From contig NZ_CP064939.1 in assembly GCF_015679185.1 (NCBI RefSeq), forward strand, positions 1,302,001 through 1,366,000: 64,000 bases of DNA, in the 5' to 3' direction. The notes under the pieces are model-generated. The model saw nothing but the letters and a program-made list of their open reading frames with translations, was not told where the DNA came from and made no database searches. Below, piece after piece: positions 59,301 to 64,000 of the stretch (its first letter is position 1; every line of letters starts with the position of its first letter). This DNA is from Pedobacter endophyticus. Lineage in GTDB: Bacteria; Bacteroidota; Bacteroidia; Sphingobacteriales; Sphingobacteriaceae. Both the position numbers and the translations under genes were made by a program.

Positions 59301-59408
59301 AACGGTTCCCGATAACGTGGCATTAATAATTGGACTGGTGGGGTTTTGGGCAGACGAAAAAAATGGGGAAAGAAATAAAAAGATCAGGCCGATTAGCCTT
59401 TTATCCAT
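56349..59408 (-). CDS. susC: SusC/RagA TonB-dependent outer-membrane transporter
   Basis: About 1019 residues from the ATG at 59408 (MDKRLIGLIFLFLSPFFSSA, a good signal peptide); an earlier ATG at 59480 adds 24 residues without a signal. A carboxypeptidase-like N-terminal domain (SGTVIDAKTKETLIGASIKI) is followed by the TonB box region (DDVVVVGYGTQKKVNLTGS), the plug (ALQNVPGVFTNQ, VLVDGIEFPLGDVNPNDIES) and a 22-strand barrel ending in a Phe-Lys C-terminus. It imports oligosaccharides with energy from TonB. It is first in the operon with susD and a sulfatase. Confidence 0.95.
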   Translation of the reverse strand: MDKRLIGLIFLFLSPFFSSAQNPTSPIINATLSGTVIDAKTKETLIGASIKIEGTTNGAATDREGKFQLVTGQKYPFTLLVNFIGYKQTAVVVNQNQITVELVEDYNPLDDVVVVGYGTQKKVNLTGSVATVDAKTLANRPITNATQALQNVPGVFTNQTKGRPGADAATIRIRGAGTLNNNNPLVLVDGIEFPLGDVNPNDIESVTVLKDAASAAIYGNRAANGVILVKTKTGKKGTFNIDYSFYAGSQKATQFPDAVTNTVDYMIGKNRALANEGKPAESSEALINEYRNGTDPYIYPNTNWFDVMFRNAAIQEHSLRISGGSEKTAFSISLGYLDQDGIMIGSSGNRYSLNSNITSDITKNLKVGASLSANFWNSRESAYSADDGNGEGGLMGLIYRGLPFQTAYAQDGTYADQWIRVPGHNFFRNPVALANEGFNKNNQYRTLANVFLEYQLPFNIKYKTTLGANLLYGINKYSYPAINLTNPKTGVVTPIGNTPARGIRQISQNNINITNFHTLTWEKQLNKHHLGALAGFSLERFNDGNFSAYNEGYLGNELTELNAGSTSPQVSGTSGASRLQSYFGRFNYNYNEKYLFEANFRYDGSSRFAEDKRWGFFPSFSAGWRISEEDFIKNLNVFSNLKLRASYGKLGNQNVALFSYVDAISLGQNYNFNGTVVSGAAITQLSDPNITWETTTMSDIGLEGGFFNNKLTFEVDLFDKQTSKILRQISVPGQVGNLAGPVKNIGAVNNRGFEVTLGFNHSINDFRYNASANLTYVKNKVTNLNGQKYYASNTIIQEGSAIDSFYGLQAEGIFQSADEVKAHAFQNAGTVPGDLKYRDVDGNGVIDNNDRVVIGNSIPKFVYGFSGGIGYKRWDFSFIFQGLQNVDTYLTGNLAQPFKNGAGVTSDWLTDSWTPTNTNASLPRLTTSNGYPQNFQTSSFWVRDASYLRLKNVQLSYSFPTKWAAKAGIDVLKVFVNAQNYLTFSNFKFSDPERNLTRADLIEYPNAKTISAGINVSFK

Positions 59409-59556
59409 GCTTGGCCTGGATATCATACTTCGTAAAGCCAAAGTCTCACACGTGAGATTGACTTTCTCAAAAATTTGCATAACTTTGAAATAGGGTGATT
59501 GATTGATTGAAACAGGTGCAACGCCAATTGAATTCCTGTTTCTTTAACTAGCCTGG

Positions 59557-59590
59557 GGAAAATACAATCTTGTATTTTCCTTTTTTTTTG
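59557..59590 (+). terminator. terminator-like hairpin in the susC leader region, plus-strand sense
   Basis: GGAAAATACAA (59557-59567) and TTGTATTTTCC (59570-59580) with a 2-nt loop, followed by nine T residues on the plus strand. On the susC strand the same hairpin has its A-run in front and no T-run behind. Confidence 0.7.
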
Positions 59591-59727
59591 CCTCAATTAT
59601 TCTGAATAACCTGAGGCTAATTTCTACGCTAACTACAACAATATCTTCTATTTGAGGTTATAGACCGCTCATTCGCAGCCCAGTTCAATTTTGTAAGTTC
59701 TTGTTTCATAATTATTGTTTTTTTTGA

Positions 59728-59758
59728 CAAATATAATTTATTTTAAATAGACTACAAG
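59728..59758 (-). promoter_or_regulatory. promoter of the susC-susD-sulfatase operon
   Basis: Read leftwards: CTTG (59755-59758), 19-bp spacer, TATATTTG (59728-59735), an exact -7 box. The expected start near 59720 leaves a leader of about 240-310 nt ahead of susC. Confidence 0.8.
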
Positions 59759-60469
59759 TTTACTAGACTTTTTTTTTGATAACAAAAAATCAACTTCGTC
59801 GTAGCGTTCCCAGTGCTATTAAGTTAAGGCCTCGTCGTAGCGTCTTGCTACGACATTTATCTATATCCGACATATATAAGGTATCGTCATTTCGACCGAA
59901 GCGGAGAAATCTTTGACCACCGAAGCCCCCACCTCGTCGTAGCGTCTCGCTACGACATATATAAGTATCGCAATCCGATAGCAATCAATTTCGTATCGCC
60001 CCCAACCTCGTCGTAGCATAGCTCCAACCGCTTCCAATACCCTCAGACAGCTGTCGCTTCATTAAACGCTCATTTTAGGCTTGTCTTTTTTAAAACAACG
60101 ACTTCGTAGGTCTGAGATTCTTCCTACGTCAGAATGACAGAATTAGCGGATTAATAAAAACATCTTGGCCGCTTAGCGTCTATAGAAGTATGCGAAGTTT
60201 TACACGAAAGCGCTTTTTAACGACATTTAAAAGCACCATTCATTATTTACTGCAATTTGACATCACCTACACGAATATTTCTTTTTGCTTTGAGCCAGAT
60301 TTTTTAAATTAGCGGTGTAAAATTGTTGCGTCTGGTAAAGTAGCTTACATTAAACAAGGCCTTACGCGTTCGGCGCTTTTGCAATGAATGTGGTGAGACC
60401 AGGAAAAATTGTAATCTAGAAGAGATGAAGTCGACAAGACCAGCATTTCTTTGACAGGCGCATCAATTT

Positions 60470-61249
60470 TCAAATTCCTTTTGCTTTTTTAAATTGAACA
60501 ATGCTCATTCCCTTGTACCGTTTAAAATTATAGTAAAGGTGCTTAGTTTGCTCAAAGCCCAATATTTCGGCTATTTCATCTATTGTATAATCGTTGTGAC
60601 TGAGTAAATGTTCTGCCTCTCTCATTACCCTGTCTCTTATTAGTGAGGAAAGGCTTTTGCCCAATACCCTTAATACAAAGTTTTTCAGTTTTTGAATGCC
60701 CATTCCCATTCCCTGGGCATAAAATTCGCCATATCGCTCGCTTTTGTAAAACTGTTCTAATATTGCCCTGAAACGAAGAATTTGTTGAAGTTCATCAAGA
60801 GATGATGCCGCCAGATAACCATCCAGACCGGAGGCATAGCCAAGAAAGAGCGAAATAGACTGCGATAAGAATGGCAAGTCCTTGTTTGCCTCAATATCTC
60901 TTTGCAGCTGATCTAGTAAGCCATACGCTTTTGTCGATTCGCCATCTAAATCCTCATAAGATAGTTTTAAAAAAAGCGTTTTTGCCAGTGGATCTAAATG
61001 TTGAAGCAGAAAATCGGTGTACAGCGAGTTGGTAAACGTTAACCAATAGCCCGCTTCAATTTGGGCATCGAGCCGCACCAAACCTTCTTCCGGAATAAAG
61101 AAAACCCTTGCGTCTCTAAGCTTGTAATCGCCAGAATTCATGCATAACCAGCCCCTGCCCTCTTTAATAACCAGTACCCGAATTGGGAATATGGCCTGTA
61201 ATGCCCGCTCACGTTTAAAAGTCCCACTAATTGATTCTAGTTGTATCAT
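60470..61249 (-). CDS. AraC-family transcriptional regulator
   Basis: 259 residues. The N-terminal 150 residues form a ligand-type domain (SGTFKRERALQAIFPIRVL, VRLDAQIEAGYWLTFTNSLY). The C-terminal AraC DNA-binding domain (about 160-259) has RVMREAEHLLSHNDYTIDEI and AEILGFEQTKHLYYNFKRYK, the second helix-turn-helix. It lies upstream of the susC operon on the same strand, so it may regulate it; AraC proteins usually act as activators. The N-terminus is not a standard AraC cupin that I can name. Confidence 0.88.
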   Translation of the reverse strand: MIQLESISGTFKRERALQAIFPIRVLVIKEGRGWLCMNSGDYKLRDARVFFIPEEGLVRLDAQIEAGYWLTFTNSLYTDFLLQHLDPLAKTLFLKLSYEDLDGESTKAYGLLDQLQRDIEANKDLPFLSQSISLFLGYASGLDGYLAASSLDELQQILRFRAILEQFYKSERYGEFYAQGMGMGIQKLKNFVLRVLGKSLSSLIRDRVMREAEHLLSHNDYTIDEIAEILGFEQTKHLYYNFKRYKGMSIVQFKKAKGI

Positions 61250-61344
61250 ATTTGTTTTTAAACACGTAAAAATTAACTACTTACAGGGACAGATTTTCAC
61301 GATTCCGGTTACATTTTTGTGGTTTTAAAAGTACAGATGAACAC

Positions 61345-61380
61345 AAAAAGCCTCCTAATTTATAAAATTAGAGGCTTTAT
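61345..61380. terminator. terminator of the cold-shock genes
   Basis: AAAGCCTCCTAATTT and AAATTAGAGGCTTT (61348-61378) with one bulge; A-run and T-run make it usable on both strands. It lies 82 bp after the 61460 gene end. Confidence 0.75.
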
Positions 61381-61459
61381 TCATTATTTTTTTTTAAAAA
61401 TAGAGGGTGAGCAATAAGCTGTTCAGCTTAAAGCCTGAAGTTGTATGCGGCGAAAAAGG

Positions 61460-61654
61460 CTAATTTAAAGACACAACTTTAATGGCGACAAGTCCGCCGG
61501 TTGTAAATTCAACATCGAACTTTACGATGCTATTCGATTTGATCTGGCCAATAATGCCTTCGGCAAATACGCTCACTTCTTTTCCGCCATTTGATGGGGT
61601 GATATATCCAAACCCCTTTTCCTGATTGTAGAATTTAACTGTTCCTAATCTCAT
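61460..61654 (-). CDS. divergent cold-shock-domain protein
   Basis: 64 residues. RNP1 is intact in KGFGYITPS (about 13-21), but RNP2 (VFVH in normal CspA) reads VSVFAEGI, so the usual aromatic-His pair is broken. The N-terminus GTVKFYNQEKG is standard. CSD proteins bind single-stranded RNA or DNA. It lies 12 bp after the second csp gene (61667), so both are probably one transcript. Whether it still binds nucleic acid is unclear. Confidence 0.85.
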   Translation of the reverse strand: MRLGTVKFYNQEKGFGYITPSNGGKEVSVFAEGIIGQIKSNSIVKFDVEFTTGGLVAIKVVSLN

Positions 61655-61666
61655 AACCCAGCAACA

Positions 61667-61852
61667 CTAAACAAGTTTAACATTAACAGCATTCGGTCCT
61701 TTTTTTCCTTGTGAAATTTCAAATTCCACTGCATCATTCTGATTGATTTTATCTTTTAAGCCTGAGATGTGCACAAAGATTTCATCACCATTGTCTACTT
61801 TAATGAAGCCGAAACCTTTGGATTCATTATAAAATTTTACTATACCTTGCAT
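61667..61852 (-). CDS. cold-shock protein (CspA family)
   Basis: 61 residues with the full cold-shock domain: GIVKFYNESKGFGFIKV (RNP1 KGFGFIK) and IFVHISGL (RNP2). It is a typical RNA chaperone of the CspA type. It is first in a pair with the 61460 gene. The 5' region up to about 61900 is AT-rich and may be a long leader, as is usual for csp genes. Confidence 0.93.
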   Translation of the reverse strand: MQGIVKFYNESKGFGFIKVDNGDEIFVHISGLKDKINQNDAVEFEISQGKKGPNAVNVKLV

Positions 61853-62322
61853 TTTAATTTAGATCTTTTAAATCTAAACATAGCTGGTTTCAAAAAAGTT
61901 TTATAACAGAATAGATTATGCCTCTAAAAAAATAGATAAAGCATGAGTTATCGATGATTTGATAAAACGAGAATATACAGATTGATTGATAAGCAATTGA
62001 AAAACAATGCGATAAAACCGATATTATTCCAGCATTTTTCATGCTACATAGATTCCCATCCAAGCTACCAATGACAGATCTATAGTTTGGTCGTCTTTTC
62101 GACTGTAGCGTAGCGGAACGGAGAAATCTTTTTGATGCGAGTTCAAACATTTCTCCTCCAAAGGAGCTCCTGCGGAGCGCTTAGGTCGAAAGACGATTTG
62201 CTGGAAAGAACCGTCATCCGATAGCTATCAGATCCAACGCCCTCATTTTTTCTAAAACTGACCCTGGGGACGACGACCGTTCTTCGTCGGTATTTATATG
62301 CTTAAGAATATTAAAAACCTGA
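61853..62322. repeat. gene-free stretch with a dispersed repeat
   Basis: About 62095-62235 carries 'gacgaccgttcttc', 'ggagaaatcttt', the pair 'tttctcctccaaaggagctcctgcggagcgc' in parts, and 'ccgatagctatcagat'. This is the same element as near 53040, inverted. The rest shows no gene. Confidence 0.65.
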
Positions 62323-62415
62323 TCAACCCTTCTTGCCACTAAAAATTGCAACAAAAACACCTAATCCTCCCAGAATGAAGATTACTCCCAAAACAAAATT
62401 TAATTTATCGCCCAT
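62323..62415 (-). CDS. possible 30-residue membrane peptide
   Basis: ATG at 62415, TGA at 62323-62325. It reads MGDKLNFVLGVIFILGGLGV and ends with SGKKG: one hydrophobic helix with a basic tail, as in many small bacterial membrane proteins. It has no detectable promoter or ribosome site, so it remains uncertain. Confidence 0.4.
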   Translation of the reverse strand: MGDKLNFVLGVIFILGGLGVFVAIFSGKKG

Positions 62416-62585
62416 TTCGGTAAGGTAGAAATTATTTGGGCGATGACACTATTTTGACATAAATTACAACAATTAGTTGTGTTTTTCCGACATTAACAGA
62501 CCGTGAAAGGCTTTAATGTGTACTATAACGATTTCATGAAGCTGAACTGCTTCGATAAGTAATTTAAAAGATAATCGTATGGAAA

Positions 62586-62810
62586 CTAAACCACAGAACG
62601 AAAGCTGCGCTTTAACTTGGGTACACCCATAATGTTTTTCGCTACCCGTCCTTTCTTGGTGATGGCAATATCAAATTGCACCGAACTGCCTACGTATAGT
62701 CCTTTCGCTTTGCAATCGGCAATGTCGAAATAAATACTTTCGATAACTAAATATTGAGAAATCAGACCGAAGCCTCTTTGTTTGTTGTAAGCAGTTATTA
62801 CACCATCCAT
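62586..62810 (-). CDS. third, divergent cold-shock-domain protein
   Basis: 74 residues. MDGVITAYNKQRGFGLIS keeps the CSD start and an RNP1-like motif (RGFGLIS). RNP2 reads IYFDIAD in place of VFVHIS, losing the His. VGSSVQFDIAITKKGRVAKN is the usual fourth and fifth strand. A basic tail (KLKRSFRSVV) follows. It is separate from the csp pair at 61.5 kb. RNA binding is likely but not secure. Confidence 0.8.
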   Translation of the reverse strand: MDGVITAYNKQRGFGLISQYLVIESIYFDIADCKAKGLYVGSSVQFDIAITKKGRVAKNIMGVPKLKRSFRSVV

Positions 62811-63068
62811 AAGATCTGTTTTGAGCGTTATATATTTTGTGTTTGCTTAATACATTATGAATTAAATTGTTTTAAAACTAATGATAACAACTTGGGCTGC
62901 AAAACACAGTAGACGAACTTCACAGATTAATAGATTTCATACCAAATATTGTTGATTTAGTGAAAAATCGATCAAAGTATAGGCAATTTCGATCAAAAAT
63001 TGTGAAAAACCAGTAAAACCTATTTAGAAACAATGTGTTGCATTAAATAGAACAGCTAACCTGATATT

Positions 63069-63251
63069 ATGAAAAAAGTAACCAAAACGACTTCTCGAAA
63101 AGAACTGGAAAACGTAAAGGAAGGTGATGAAATTGAAGATGACACCGGGAAGCAAGGCGAAGTATCAAATATCGAGATTTTGCAACGCAGAAGCGAAAAA
63201 CAATTCTATTACAAGTTAAAACACGACGGAACCATCCTCGTTATCAAATAA
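63069..63251 (+). CDS. hypothetical 60-residue protein
   Basis: ATG at 63069. Highly charged: KKVTKTTSRKELENVKEGDE, then a short beta-rich end (KQFYYKLKHDGTILVIK). It may form a small beta-barrel-like or SH3-like fold, but this is a guess. It follows a 258-bp gap and is on its own. No family recognised. Confidence 0.5.
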   Translation: MKKVTKTTSRKELENVKEGDEIEDDTGKQGEVSNIEILQRRSEKQFYYKLKHDGTILVIK

Positions 63252-63448
63252 CTTTGTTCCACCGGCACTGCATGCTTCAACCCAAAATATATCAAAGCAA
63301 ACCTGCCTTTCGGTTTACACCCTGCATACGTGTCTATGTCAGCGTTTAAATGTTGCCTAACAATGAGTTCGAAAGCATAAATTTTGATACACGTTACAAG
63401 CTTGATGACAAATAAGTTATATTTATAGCGTTTACAAAAACCAAATAA

Positions 63449-64000
63449 ATGAAAACCATCCTTAGTATATTATTCTCTGCTGTTGCCTTCGTTTTGATTT
63501 GTGCAGCTACCGCCAATAAAAAAATTACCGTTCGCTATTTAAGCAACCAAAATTATCATAAAATTGATACGCCCGACCAAGATCGGTTTGTGAAGGTGCC
63601 ATTGGTGCAGGGCGAATTTACCGAACCCACAGAATTAACCGTGCTGCCCAATCTTGATATTTTAGTGGCGCAACGTCGCGGAGAAATAATGCTTTATAAA
63701 AACAACAGCAAAAAACTGATTGAAGCTGGTAAATTGAACGTTTATTTTAAAACAAACGTACCCGACGTAAATGCCGAAGAGGGTTTACTTGGCATGGCCG
63801 CCGACCCTAAATTTGCGATTAACCATTATGTTTACCTTTTTTATAGTCCTTTTGATAAATCAGTAAATCGTTTATCTCGCTTTAAACTGATAAATGATAA
63901 AATTGTAAAGGAGTCGGAGAAAATCGTTTTAGAATTTTATTCACAACGCGACATTTGCTGCCATACGGGCGGATCGATCGCTTTCGGTCCCGATAATTTG
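63449..64000 (+). CDS. PQQ-type sugar (glucose/sorbosone) dehydrogenase-like protein, N-terminal part (runs off window)
   Basis: 184 codons are visible from ATG at 63449; the gene continues beyond the window. A signal peptide (MKTILSILFSAVAFVLICAA) leads to a six-bladed propeller start: FTEPTELTVLPNLDILVAQR, GEIMLYKNN, AEEGLLGMAADPKF, NHYVYLFYSP and CCHTGGSIAFGPD. These are the first blades of soluble PQQ glucose/sorbosone dehydrogenases; the His of HTGG sits in the active-site area. Cofactor and substrate cannot be settled from this part. Confidence 0.88.
   Translation, partial: MKTILSILFSAVAFVLICAATANKKITVRYLSNQNYHKIDTPDQDRFVKVPLVQGEFTEPTELTVLPNLDILVAQRRGEIMLYKNNSKKLIEAGKLNVYFKTNVPDVNAEEGLLGMAADPKFAINHYVYLFYSPFDKSVNRLSRFKLINDKIVKESEKIVLEFYSQRDICCHTGGSIAFGPDNL

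Larger units (their letters stand above)
59409..60469. other. gene-free stretch: susC leader, promoter and dispersed repeats
   Basis: The left part (59409-59720) is the presumed leader of the susC operon with several hairpins. The promoter is at 59728-59758. From 59790 to 60145 three 'cgtcgtagcgtc...gctacgac' hairpins and a copy of 'tgctattaagttaaggcc' (also at 15018) occur. From 60145 to 60469 I see nothing supportable. Confidence 0.6.

Overview
The window looks like a chromosomal segment of a Bacteroidota bacterium of the Sphingobacteriaceae, most like Pedobacter. The reasons are a SusC/SusD pair, DUF-family proteins typical of the phylum (DUF3276, DUF2851, DUF5362), lipoproteins with short lipoboxes, almost no Shine-Dalgarno sites, and several promoters of the form TTTG-N19-TAnnTTTG. 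No phage or conjugative region is visible. Intergenic DNA is unusually rich in repeats.

Layout. 1-8.9 kb: the 5' part of an S9 peptidase, a polysaccharide deacetylase lipoprotein, a DUF3298 lipoprotein, a GreA-like factor, a nitroreductase, a HEAT-like protein, an ABC exporter and a PUR-domain protein. 9-14.7 kb: DUF5362 membrane protein, YchF GTPase, collagen-like lipoprotein, HAD hydrolase, MgtE. 14.7-18.8 kb: a non-coding element with 25-bp inverted ends, a 21-bp tandem array ending in a 35-bp palindrome, UvrD helicase, then 73-bp and 87-bp tandem arrays. 18.8-30 kb: SMC, LolA, FtsK, ankyrin protein, PspC, a candidate small RNA and a DUF2851 protein. 30.1-30.4 kb: tRNA-Gly and tRNA-Leu. 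30.7-35.2 kb: a sulfatase, small proteins, TatA and a lone response regulator.

35.4-42.3 kb is a near-complete molybdenum cofactor operon: XdhC, MocA, MoaA, MoeA, MoaD, MoeB-rhodanese, MoaE and a MoaC-MoaB fusion. No molybdoenzyme is in the window. 42.8-43.8 kb is a 177-bp tandem array. It is followed by a promoter and a TPP riboswitch controlling a tight four-gene operon: methyltransferase, PurM/ThiL-like protein, a ThiE-like protein with altered substrate residues, and a Trm112-like zinc protein. I do not recognise this set as a described thiamine pathway; it is the best candidate here for an undescribed system.

47.6-48.9 kb is a 1.15-kb insert bounded by a 42-bp direct repeat of the 3' end of tRNA-Met. 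It carries a secreted protein made of 16-residue YD-like repeats and has no integrase. 49-53 kb: Pif1-like helicase with an HRDC-like end, a small transposon-like element with 10-bp target duplications, a YegD-like Hsp70 and a fragment of a second Hsp70 gene. 53.4-61.3 kb: a polysaccharide utilisation operon (susC-susD-sulfatase, with a strong promoter and a long leader) and an AraC-type regulator. 61.4-64 kb: three cold-shock-domain proteins, two tiny ORFs, and the start of a PQQ-type sugar dehydrogenase.

All calls come from reading the sequence; no database search was run. Domain names rest on recognised motifs. Residue positions are counted by hand and may be off by a few.
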